Shown here in pieces: positions 7,729-15,723 of a stretch of DNA of 64,000 nt (positions within the stretch are counted from its first letter, which is position 1; each line of letters opens with the position of its first letter). Location of the stretch: contig CAXXLG010000001.1 in assembly GCA_963674495.2 (NCBI GenBank), positions 124,001 through 188,000 on the forward strand, written 5' to 3'. The notes below the pieces were generated by a model. The model did not search any database. It saw only the letters and a list, made by a program, of their open reading frames with translations, and was not told the DNA's origin. This stretch comes from RGIG3178 sp963674495 (GTDB taxonomy: Bacteria > Bacillota > Clostridia > Christensenellales > QAND01). A program made the position numbers and the translations under genes.

Positions 7729-8352
7729 TTGCTCCAAACATCGGACGGCCAGAAGCACAGCCTGTGCATTTGCTGGAAAGGGAGTATGTACAACGGCGAT
7801 GCGCTGACCGTCACCTTTGATGAAAAGGCCATTGGCGTCATACCCGATGAAAGTGCGCTGTGGGCGGGTCGGGTGTTTTGTCTGCCCGACGGATCATATC
7901 TCCAATTCGAGATGGTGATAGGCACGCTTGTCGTCAGCCGGAACGGAGAAAAACTACGTCAAACTGAGGCGTATGGCAGTGCACTGGGCGATGCGTCGGC
8001 CGTCCGGCTCGCCGGACGGCTGATCCGCTACATCGGCGGATACACGGTGGCGGAGGGATTGATACGAATATGGTTTGCAAACGGTCTGAGCGGGACAATG
8101 GTGTTCAGCCTGCTCCTGGGCAGCGCCTTTGTGGTGCTGGCGCATTTTGTGTATAAGCGTTCCGCGTCGGCGCTGACCGCCGCCGTTGCCTGCTATTGTC
8201 TGGACACCGTCAGCCTGATCCTTTTCCTGATGCGCACGACCTGTCTGGCCTTGGGCGCCATAGCGGTGCACATTGGCCTCACCGTACCGCTGATCATGGG
8301 ACTTATAGCCATGGGCCGCCTCAACCGAACGATTTCTGCCGGACATGGCTGA
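7729..8352 (+). CDS. Unknown membrane protein, paralogue 1 of 3
   Basis: The product has an N-terminal soluble beta-rich region of about 85 residues (WKG, AIGVIPDESAL and LPDGS motifs) and a C-terminal domain with four hydrophobic helices. The TM region includes YKRSASALT, LDTVSLI and a closing HIGLTVPLIMGLIAM. It aligns end to end with the next two genes, which define the family by IG-PD-AL-G-F-LPDGS and LDT-SLI. AGGAGG at 7701-7706 sits where the ATG should be, but similarity begins at ATC 7714. The first standard codon is TTG 7729, 22 bases from the ribosome site. The gene may use a rare ATC start, or be poorly translated. A -10-like TTATACT lies 40-50 bases before the ribosome site. Confidence 0.75.
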   Translation: MLQTSDGQKHSLCICWKGSMYNGDALTVTFDEKAIGVIPDESALWAGRVFCLPDGSYLQFEMVIGTLVVSRNGEKLRQTEAYGSALGDASAVRLAGRLIRYIGGYTVAEGLIRIWFANGLSGTMVFSLLLGSAFVVLAHFVYKRSASALTAAVACYCLDTVSLILFLMRTTCLALGAIAVHIGLTVPLIMGLIAMGRLNRTISAGHG

Positions 8353-8670
8353 AAGCTTTAACATGTGGTCAAAGCAGACAAACAGTGTACGTCCCGTATG
8401 TCAAAAAGGCAAATTTGCATTTCACTTTAGTGGTGTCTTACAAAAACGATTTATAACGAAACTCAAAATATAATGATATATTATTTAACAAGAAATGCAT
8501 TGCATCCCTTGTAGGCACGGTTTAATCTGGCGACATGCCGGCGCATTTTCAACAGGCGTTCGAGAGGCTTTCCAAACCCGTCAATAGACAGGAATATTTA
8601 ATGGGCTGAGGCGTACGCACGGTGGCCGCCTTTGTAGTGCGCTGTTGCTTGTACACCATGGATGCTCAGC

Positions 8671-8704
8671 CTTTGGAGAAATATGGTATAATAAATATGT
8701 AAAA
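8671..8704 (+). promoter_or_regulatory. Promoter of paralogue 2
   Basis: An extended -10 (TGGTATAAT) lies about 45 bases before the ATG, inside a 30-bp block (GGAGAAATATGGTATAATAA onward) that recurs with few changes before paralogue 3. The -35 is weak. The rest of the 8353-8670 spacer is AT-rich around 8450-8500 and holds no recognisable gene. Confidence 0.6.
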
Positions 8705-8740
8705 GCCTATGTCCCGTATCGCGGAAAAAGGAGGAAACAA

Positions 8741-9370
8741 ATGGCTAAGATCGATTATTTGCTCGAAACGCAGGATGGCGTCAAGCATACGGTTTGTGTT
8801 TCCTGGAAAGGCATTGCATACATAGATGGGGCGCTACCCGTCACGATTGACGGCGAGGCCATCGGTAGCGTTCCCGACAAGGCGGCGCTTAAAACCGGCC
8901 ATCAGTTTATCCTGCCGGACGGAACAGCGTTTACCGTCACAATAGAAGGCAGATATATCACAGCCGTATACAACGGAGAATACCTGCCCGCTTTTGAACA
9001 GCCCAAGGATTTACATGTTCACATGCGATCGTATTACGTCACCTATTTTATCGGAGGCTATTCGTTGTTTGTCGCTGCGGTCATGCCGCTATTCAGCGAT
9101 TTCAATACCATCATTGGGGCTGAACTATATTGGCTGGCCGCTGGTGCGTTGTTTCTGATGTTGGGTTATTTTGTCAAGCGGGGGTCCGCTGCTACGCTTG
9201 CGGTTGCGCTGTTGTTCTACATTCTCGATACCGTCAGCCTGTTCATACTACCCCTACAGGACAAGATGTGGATATGGACTATGGTCATGGTGCACATTAC
9301 GCTGATGTACCCCCTGCTGACCGGGATCTTTGCAATCAACCGGCTCAAAAAACAGCAGGCACAGCGCTAA
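8741..9370 (+). CDS. Unknown membrane protein, paralogue 2 of 3
   Basis: This 209-aa protein has a clear AAGGAGG ribosome site and ATG; an upstream in-frame start has none. The soluble N-terminal part carries WKG, EAIGSVPDKAAL and ILPDGTAF. After residue 105 come four hydrophobic helices, with GYFVKRGSAA between the second and third and LDTVSLF in the third. It is roughly one-third identical to its two neighbours by eye. I recall similar hypothetical proteins (an LPDG-containing head on a four-helix membrane domain) in other phyla, but no function is known to me. It has its own promoter and terminator, so it is an independent unit rather than part of an operon. Confidence 0.85.
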   Translation: MAKIDYLLETQDGVKHTVCVSWKGIAYIDGALPVTIDGEAIGSVPDKAALKTGHQFILPDGTAFTVTIEGRYITAVYNGEYLPAFEQPKDLHVHMRSYYVTYFIGGYSLFVAAVMPLFSDFNTIIGAELYWLAAGALFLMLGYFVKRGSAATLAVALLFYILDTVSLFILPLQDKMWIWTMVMVHITLMYPLLTGIFAINRLKKQQAQR

Positions 9371-9391
9371 AACCAATCCGATAAGCGCACA

Positions 9392-9420
9392 AAACGCCCG
9401 AGACAATCGGGCGTTTTTTT
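9392..9420 (+). terminator. Terminator of paralogue 2
   Basis: The hairpin AACGCCCGA/TCGGGCGTT is followed by a run of seven T, 22 bases after the stop codon. Confidence 0.9.
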
Positions 9421-9510
9421 GTTCGCACAGCTTTTGTACGAACAATGCGTAGTAGGGTCGCATACGATAGGAAGGGAGCAAAAGCCTGTGTTTGCAGCGC
9501 GATCATTTCA

Positions 9511-9542
9511 ATCGTTGGAAAAATATGATACTATAAATATGT
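9511..9542 (+). promoter_or_regulatory. Promoter block of paralogue 3
   Basis: The block GGAAAAATATGATACTATAA onward matches the promoter block of paralogue 2 at most positions, with TACTAT in place of TATAAT. It lies about 135 bases before the start codon, so the leader here is longer. Confidence 0.5.
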
Positions 9543-9674
9543 AAAATTCCATTTCATTTTTGGACCGTTTGGTTCTTGATGTCGTGTTCAACAATATTTC
9601 CGGCGGCGCAAGATATTGCAACCAACCCAATCGCAGGGCATAGCCCACACCTATTGATTGAGGAGGAATGTGAC

Positions 9675-10307
9675 ATGGCAACCTACGTATTCTCTTTGGA
9701 TTCCCGGGATGAAGAAAAGCTGGAACTGTCGTGGGACGGCATCGACTATCAAGACCGGCCCATCCACATCATGCTCGGCGGGAATGAGATCGGTGTGATC
9801 CCGGACAAAAAAGCGCTGAGGGAGGGACAGGTATTTTCCCTGCCTGACGGCAGCGCCATACACATACAGCAGATTAAGCAAAAAGGTCTGCAGATCTTCC
9901 ACAGCGGCAAGCAGCTTAGCATCATATCCCCTACACAAAGAGCACGAAGCGATGTTGCCACATACCGGCTGGCCACAAGCGTGATAGACTGTATCGGATG
10001 GTACACGATGCTGCTGGGCGTGGTGGTGTTAATCACCGGCGCTTTTAGCGCGGTGGGCACATTCGCGCTGTATTGGATAATCACAGGCATCGTATTTTTG
10101 GTGCTGGGCTACTTCGCCAGGCAGGCGTACATACTCTCGCTTATCATCGCCCTGATATACTACGCGCTGGATACGGCTTCGCTGATCATCCTGTTGGCAC
10201 AGGGCTCGTATCTTATGATCGCGGGTATCGTGCTACACCTGTGCCTGATGGTCCCGCTGTATCGGGGCATTGCGCCGCTTCGCCGCCTGATGGAAGAGAA
10301 GGTGTAG
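9675..10307 (+). CDS. Unknown membrane protein, paralogue 3 of 3
   Basis: This 210-aa member of the tandem family starts at an ATG with GAGGAGGAATGTGAC upstream. The head domain has WDG, NEIGVIPDKKAL and SLPDGS; the tail has four hydrophobic helices with GYFARQAYI and LDTASLI at the conserved places and ends in a short charged stretch. The N-terminal region has no signal peptide, so the head is probably cytoplasmic with the helices anchoring it. The three genes are old duplicates: motifs are kept but most other residues differ, suggesting distinct roles. Function unknown. Confidence 0.85.
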   Translation: MATYVFSLDSRDEEKLELSWDGIDYQDRPIHIMLGGNEIGVIPDKKALREGQVFSLPDGSAIHIQQIKQKGLQIFHSGKQLSIISPTQRARSDVATYRLATSVIDCIGWYTMLLGVVVLITGAFSAVGTFALYWIITGIVFLVLGYFARQAYILSLIIALIYYALDTASLIILLAQGSYLMIAGIVLHLCLMVPLYRGIAPLRRLMEEKV

Positions 10308-10367
10308 TGCGCTCATTCACGCGCTTTGAAGGAAACGATGCAGCGTAGCACAACATGCAGTACTTAC

Positions 10368-10392
10368 AAAGCCCGCCATGTGCGGGCTTTTC
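10368..10392 (+). terminator. Terminator of paralogue 3
   Basis: The hairpin AAAGCCCGC/GCGGGCTTT is followed by TCT, 60 bases after the stop codon. Confidence 0.8.
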
Positions 10393-11194
10393 TGATTGAA
10401 TCGCGCAGCGGATTTATCGTAACCGTTAACCGCAACAAAGAACACAAGCCGAGCTTGTCCTAACGAGCTCAACTCGACAGGGCGGTCTACGGCGCGGCTA
10501 CACGTGCTTCGCGGTCTTTTGATTTGAATAAAATGGGTCTTCTGCCGATCGGATACACTGACTTTCCAATGATACGGTGGGGCAATATGCTTCGATTTTA
10601 CGCACAACGATGGACGCATCAAAGACGAGACAGGCCCACCCGTACCCAGCGATTTAAGCCGACCGGCGCGGCTGCAATGTGGAACGGTCGTCTTGGCGCA
10701 AACGGCTTTTCATGCCTGTCCTCCTTTTTATGATGATTGAGCAGTGTCTGGCGGTGTCGTGCCTTGCGTCAATCCGTACCGGTAGCTTTGGGGATATGCG
10801 GTCTTGCACACATCCACGAACCCACAGTGTTTGGGCCGCGCCTTTGGCTCCCTGCATATAGAACACGGATCAAAGCGCCGCCAGGTTGCATGGAACATGC
10901 ATTTTCATGGAAAGTATAATTCTGGTTGGGCAACCAGATGTGTTTGCATAATTTGCCTTATAGGCACTGGGACAAAAGATTCGAATAGAAGAACCCGATT
11001 GGTTCGGTGAGCCGGCCACGATCATTGGAGGGATACAATGTCTGGATAGACTGGGGGTTTGAGGGGGCAAGCCTAATATACCTTATCAGGGTGGTGGATG
11101 GGTATAGATAAGCGAAAGGGGATTTTCAAGAGCAAATTGGATTTTCCTTGAAAGGCGATGGTCTTGGCGGGTTCGCTTCGCTTGTTTCTACAAT
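10393..11194 (+). other. Intergenic region without a convincing gene
   Basis: About 800 bases between two terminators show no recognisable protein or RNA gene. A 19-codon minus-strand frame (10654-10713) has a perfect AAAAAGGAGG ribosome site, but the peptide is featureless and stops early; it may be the start of a decayed gene. A TATAAT occurs at about 10916 on the plus strand with nothing clear after it. Confidence 0.5.
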
Positions 11195-11221
11195 AAAAAA
11201 GCCCGCAAAGCGGGCTTTTTT
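11195..11221 (-). terminator. Terminator of the ilv-leu operon
   Basis: The hairpin AAAGCCCGC/GCGGGCTTT has T-runs on both strands and lies about 105 bases beyond the leuB stop, so it ends the long minus-strand operon and can work in both directions. Confidence 0.85.
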
Positions 11222-11327
11222 CAGTTGGGACGGGGCCGGTTGATTTGAGGCCATTGGTGTATGGCGGATCGTGAGAGGGTTTGGAATTCATCGCACTTAC
11301 CCGGGCCACCGTTCCCAAGGTCAATTA

Positions 11328-12401
11328 TTATCCGATCTGTTCGAGAATCGCCTTTGTCATGGCGGTACAGGAAAGTACGGTGTCGCCTTGCTTGGCAATG
11401 TCTGCTGTGCGCAATCCCTGTTGCAATACGCCGGACACAGCGCCCTCAAGACACTGCGCTTCTTCTTCCAGTGCAAAGGAGAGCCGCAGCATCATGGCGC
11501 AGGACAGCACAGTGGCGATGGGATTCGCCTTGTCCTGCCCGGCAATGTCGGGTGCGGAGCCGTGGATGGGCTCGTACATGCCGCGCTTGGTCTCGCCTAA
11601 GGATGCAGAGGGCAAAAGCCCGATGGATCCGGTTATCTGCGACGCTTCGTCGGAGAGGATATCGCCGAATATGTTGCTGGTCACGATGACATCGAACTGC
11701 GCCGGGTTTTTGACAAGTTGCATGGCGGCGTTGTCCACCAGCATATCGGTAAGCGTAACATCGGGATAATCGGCGCTGATGCGATGCATAACTTCGCGCC
11801 ACAGACGTGAGCTTTCCAGTACGTTCGCCTTGTCGATGCTGCACAGAACTTTGCCGCGCTCACGTGCTATTTCAAAGCCAATGCGACCGATACGCTCGAT
11901 CTCCATTTCGGAATAGCACTCAGTATCAAACGCTTCTTCGCCGTTTTTGCCCTGCCTGCGCCCGCGCTCACCAAAGTAAATGCCTCCGGTCAGCTCACGA
12001 ACGATGACGATGTCAAAGCCCTTTGCCGCCACGTCCTCACGAAGCGGACAGGCGTCGCGCAGCTCGTTTAACAGCTTGGCGGGACGGATGTTGGCGTACA
12101 GCTCCAAGGCTTGCCGAAGGCCCAACAGCGCACGTTCGGCACGCAAATGCCCGGGCAGATTGTCCCATTTTGGGCCGCCTACCGCGCCCAGCAGCACGCT
12201 GCCGCTTGCAAGGCAGGCGTCGACGGTGGTTTGGGGCAGCGGCTCGCCGAACTTGTCGTACGCGTTGCCGCCCGCGGGCACTTTATTGAAGTTGAATTCG
12301 TGGCCATATTTCTTGCCTATGGCCTCAAGGCACTGCATGGCTGACCCAATGATCTCCGGGCCGATGCCGTCGCCTTCAATAACTGCGAGATTGATCTTCA
12401 T
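11328..12401 (-). CDS. leuB: 3-isopropylmalate dehydrogenase
   Basis: The enzyme oxidatively decarboxylates 3-isopropylmalate with NAD to 2-ketoisocaproate, the leucine precursor, and by homology of steps also acts on erythro-beta-methylmalate in the citramalate route to isoleucine. The 357-aa length is typical. The sequence opens with VIEGDGIGPEI and has GAVGGPKWDN, the substrate Arg region ANIRPAK, the catalytic Tyr/Lys region VRELTGGIYFGERG and the signature NIFGDILSDEAS. It is the last gene of the operon and its ATG overlaps the leuD stop by 4 bases. Confidence 0.97.
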   Translation of the reverse strand: MKINLAVIEGDGIGPEIIGSAMQCLEAIGKKYGHEFNFNKVPAGGNAYDKFGEPLPQTTVDACLASGSVLLGAVGGPKWDNLPGHLRAERALLGLRQALELYANIRPAKLLNELRDACPLREDVAAKGFDIVIVRELTGGIYFGERGRRQGKNGEEAFDTECYSEMEIERIGRIGFEIARERGKVLCSIDKANVLESSRLWREVMHRISADYPDVTLTDMLVDNAAMQLVKNPAQFDVIVTSNIFGDILSDEASQITGSIGLLPSASLGETKRGMYEPIHGSAPDIAGQDKANPIATVLSCAMMLRLSFALEEEAQCLEGAVSGVLQQGLRTADIAKQGDTVLSCTAMTKAILEQIG

Positions 12402-12880
12402 AGAGAGCCACCTTCGATGGCCTTCATCAACCCACCGCTTGCGATGATCTTCTGCAAGAATCCCGGGAACGGTGCAAACGTGGATTCCGTCTTTTTGGTC
12501 AGGTTGAGGATCTTGCCGTTGTCGAAATCGATCTCGATTGTATCGCCTTCGTCGATGTCCGCATCACTCTCGATGATGGGCAGGCCCATGTTGATCGCGT
12601 TACGATAAAATATCCTGGCAAAGCTCTTGGCCACAACTGCGGCAATGCCGCTGCCCTTGATGGCCATGGGGGCATGCTCACGGGATGATCCGCAACCGAA
12701 GTTGCTGCCGCCCACGATGATGTCGCCGGGCTTGACGCGCGCTAAAAACGTGGAGTCAAGGTCTTCCATGCAATGCGCGGCCAATTCCTCCGTGGTCTGC
12801 ATGTTCAGGTAGCGGGCAGGGATGATGACGTCGGTGTTCACGTTATCCCCGTATTTGATGACGGTTCCTGTATGTTTCAT
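12398..12880 (-). CDS. leuD: 3-isopropylmalate dehydratase small subunit
   Basis: The small subunit supplies the substrate-recognition domain to the LeuC iron-sulfur subunit for isomerisation of 2- to 3-isopropylmalate. The 160-aa product begins MKHTGTVIKYGDNVNTD after an AAGGAGA site; the extra upstream codons lack a site. Motifs are NTDVIIPARYLN and GSNFGCGSSREHAP. The short length matches the LeuD type that partners the roughly 420-residue LeuC seen here, the group that may also process citramalate. Confidence 0.96.
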   Translation of the reverse strand: MKHTGTVIKYGDNVNTDVIIPARYLNMQTTEELAAHCMEDLDSTFLARVKPGDIIVGGSNFGCGSSREHAPMAIKGSGIAAVVAKSFARIFYRNAINMGLPIIESDADIDEGDTIEIDFDNGKILNLTKKTESTFAPFPGFLQKIIASGGLMKAIEGGSL

Positions 12881-12900
12881 AGTTATTCTCCTTTGCACGC

Positions 12901-14154
12901 TTATTCCGCGGGGGCTATTTTACCGGCGATGGCGCTTGCCGCAGCGACGGCCGGGCTGGCAAGGTACACTTCGCTCTTAGGATGACCCATGCGGCCCACA
13001 AAGTTACGGTTGGTGGTGGCTACGCAGCGCTCACCCTCAGCCAGAATGCCCATGTATCCGCCCAGGCAGGGCCCGCAGGTGGGTGTGGACACGGCGCAAC
13101 CAGCGTCGATGAAATCCTTCAAAAGGCCCATCTCCATAGCTTTCAAATAGATGGTCTGCGTGGCGGGAATGACGATGACGCGAACGCCCTTGGCAACCTT
13201 TTGGCCCCTTAGGATATCGGCGGCGATGACAAGATCCTCCAACCGTCCGTTGGTGCACGCGCCGATGACGACCTGGTCGATCGCAATGTCCGGCATGTCG
13301 TCAAACGTATGGGCGTTCTCGGGCAGGTGGGGGAAGGCCACGGTCTGCTTGACCGCACTTAGATCCAGATCGATCACGCGCGCATATTCGGCATCCGCAT
13401 CCGCCGCGTAGACAACGGGTTCGCGCATGCTGTGTTCTTTAATGTAGGCCAGCGTCTGGTCGTCCACCGGGAAAATACCGTTCATTGCGCCCGCTTCGAT
13501 GGCCATGTTGGCGATGCAAAGCCGGTCGTTCATGGTAAGAGACGCCACGCCTTCGCCGGCATATTCCATGGACTGATACAATGCGCCGTCCACGCCGATC
13601 ATACCAATGATGTGCAAAATAACGTCCTTGCCGGATACATGTTTTTGCAATTTCCCGATCAGATTGAACTTGATGGCGGCAGGCACCTTTAGCCATGCCT
13701 TGCCGATGGCCATGCCCGCGGCCAAGTCGGTGGAGCCGACGCCGGACGAGAACGCACCCAGCGCACCATAGGTACAGGTGTGGCTGTCCGCGCCGATGAC
13801 AAGATCGCCCGCCACAACCAAACCCTTTTCGGGCAGCAACGCATGCTCAATGCCCATTTGGCCCACGTCAAAGAAATTGGTGACGCCGTACTTATTTGCA
13901 AAGTCGCGGATGAGCTTGCTTTGCTCGGCGGATTTGATGTCCTTGTTGGGCACGAAGTGGTCTAGTACCAGCACCACCTTGTCTTTGTCAAATACCTTTT
14001 TTATGTCTGCTTTTTCAAACTCCATAACGGCGACGGGTGCGGTGATGTCGTTGCCCAGCACCAAATCCACGTCGGCCATGATAACCTCTCCCGCTTTAAC
14101 GTGGTCCTTGCCGCAATGTGCGGCGAGAATTTTCTGTGTCATGGTCATTCCCAT
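12901..14154 (-). CDS. leuC: 3-isopropylmalate dehydratase large subunit
   Basis: This aconitase-family protein holds the [4Fe-4S] cluster of isopropylmalate isomerase. At 417 aa it belongs to the shorter homoaconitase-like LeuC group rather than the 460-480-residue enterobacterial type. Cluster-binding cysteines are in VIGACTNGRLEDL and TPTCGPCLGG; substrate residues are in GADSHTCTYGALGAF. The ATG follows GGAGGAATGTTAA. It lies immediately after the cimA stop codon, and this placement together with its length suggests dual use for isopropylmalate and citramalate, which is inference. Confidence 0.95.
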   Translation of the reverse strand: MGMTMTQKILAAHCGKDHVKAGEVIMADVDLVLGNDITAPVAVMEFEKADIKKVFDKDKVVLVLDHFVPNKDIKSAEQSKLIRDFANKYGVTNFFDVGQMGIEHALLPEKGLVVAGDLVIGADSHTCTYGALGAFSSGVGSTDLAAGMAIGKAWLKVPAAIKFNLIGKLQKHVSGKDVILHIIGMIGVDGALYQSMEYAGEGVASLTMNDRLCIANMAIEAGAMNGIFPVDDQTLAYIKEHSMREPVVYAADADAEYARVIDLDLSAVKQTVAFPHLPENAHTFDDMPDIAIDQVVIGACTNGRLEDLVIAADILRGQKVAKGVRVIVIPATQTIYLKAMEMGLLKDFIDAGCAVSTPTCGPCLGGYMGILAEGERCVATTNRNFVGRMGHPKSEVYLASPAVAAASAIAGKIAPAE

Positions 14155-15723
14155 TTAACATTCCTCCATCCATAGTTTATATTCCAGCGAATCCACCAGC
14201 GCAATGAAGCTTGCCTCAATGATGTCTGTGGATGCGCCAACTGTGGTCCATCGCCGCTCGCCGTCCGTGCTCTCGATCAGAACGCGCACACGCGAACCGG
14301 TGGCACTGCCGGTGTCCAGCACACGCACCTTAAAGTCTACCAGATATACGTCGGAAAGTATTGGATAAAATACGCACAGCGCCTTGCGAAGCGCCAAATC
14401 CAGCGCATTCACCGGACCGTTGCCCAGCGCAGCGGTGGTTTCGGTACGTCCGCCCACCTCGATCTTGATCAGAGCGCTTGCGCTCATCTCGCCATCGGGC
14501 GGGGGGAACTCGCCGCTGGTCTTGTACATGTTCAGACTGAAATGCGGCGTAAACCTTCCCAACACTCGTGTTACCATCAGCGCAAAGCTCGCGTCCGCGG
14601 CCTCGAACTGATACCCTTCATGCTCCATCTCCTTGAGCTTGCTGAGTATTTCGGCGGTTTTGGCATCATTCTTGGTCAGATCCGGGGCAATGTCCGCAAT
14701 CTTGAGCAGAACCGCCTTTTTGCCCGATACCTCGGACAACAGGAAACGCCGGCTGTTGCCCACCGTTTCGGGATCCACATGCTCGAATGAGCGTGACACC
14801 TTGTCGACGCCGTCGATGTGCATGCCGCCCTTGTGCGCAAACGCGCTTTCGCCAACGTACGGCCTCGAGTTGGGCAGGGAGATGTTGGAGATCTCGGCGA
14901 TGGCAAACGCCGTCCGCCGAAGTGTTTCCATCTGCCCGCCGATGCACGCGTAATCACCCTTGAGTTGCAAGCTTGGAATGATGGCGGACAGGTCCGCGTT
15001 GCCGCACCGTTCACCGATGCCGTTGAACGTGCCCTGCACGTGTACGGCACCCGCGTCCACCGCGATCAGCGTGTTCGCTACCGCACAGCCGATGTCGTTG
15101 TGGCAGTGTATGCCGATGCGTTGATCGGGGAACAGGCCGCACACCAGCTTTGTGACCTCATAGATTTTAAGAGGGGACATGCCGCCGTTGGTGTCACACA
15201 GGCAAAGAACGTTTGCACCGCCGCGTACCGCTGCATGCAGCGTTTGGATGGCGTACGCGGAATTGTTCGCGTACCCGTCGAAAAAATGCTCGGCGTCGTA
15301 AATGACTTCCTTGTCATGATCCTTAAAAAACCGCACCGTATCCTCCACGCATGCGAGGTTGCCTTCAAGGTTCGCTTTGAGAACCTCGGTCACGTGCAAA
15401 TCCCAACTTTTGCCGAAGATCGCTACGCTTGAGGTATCCGCTAATAGCAGGGAGCGAACATTCTGGTCGTCCTCCACATTCAGCCCTATGCGTGCCGTGC
15501 TACCAAAGGCAACAAGCTTTGCATGGCGCAGCTCGATCTTTTGCGCTGCCGCAAAGAATTCCATGTCCTTGGGGTTCGAGCCGGGGTTGCCCGCCTCGAT
15601 ATATTGGACGCCGAACTCATCCAGCGCACGAAGGATACCAAGCTTATCCGAAACAGAGAAGGAAACCCCCTCCGCCTGTGCGCCGTCGCGTAGCGTCGTA
15701 TCAAGAATTTCCAGCTGCTTCAT
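14155..15723 (-). CDS. cimA: (R)-citramalate synthase
   Basis: CimA condenses pyruvate and acetyl-CoA to citramalate, giving 2-ketobutyrate and then isoleucine without threonine deaminase. The 522-aa product has the DRE-TIM barrel motif LDTTLRDGAQAEGVSFS, the metal site HCHNDIGCAVANT and a C-terminal LeuA-type allosteric domain with KIEVGGRTETTAALGNGPVNALD. The GAQAEG variant and the YIEAGNPGSNPKD stretch separate it from the LeuA next door. It overlaps leuA by 23 bases and sits between leuA and leuC, whose products complete the pathway. No ilvA is in the window, consistent with this route supplying isoleucine. Confidence 0.93.
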   Translation of the reverse strand: MKQLEILDTTLRDGAQAEGVSFSVSDKLGILRALDEFGVQYIEAGNPGSNPKDMEFFAAAQKIELRHAKLVAFGSTARIGLNVEDDQNVRSLLLADTSSVAIFGKSWDLHVTEVLKANLEGNLACVEDTVRFFKDHDKEVIYDAEHFFDGYANNSAYAIQTLHAAVRGGANVLCLCDTNGGMSPLKIYEVTKLVCGLFPDQRIGIHCHNDIGCAVANTLIAVDAGAVHVQGTFNGIGERCGNADLSAIIPSLQLKGDYACIGGQMETLRRTAFAIAEISNISLPNSRPYVGESAFAHKGGMHIDGVDKVSRSFEHVDPETVGNSRRFLLSEVSGKKAVLLKIADIAPDLTKNDAKTAEILSKLKEMEHEGYQFEAADASFALMVTRVLGRFTPHFSLNMYKTSGEFPPPDGEMSASALIKIEVGGRTETTAALGNGPVNALDLALRKALCVFYPILSDVYLVDFKVRVLDTGSATGSRVRVLIESTDGERRWTTVGASTDIIEASFIALVDSLEYKLWMEEC

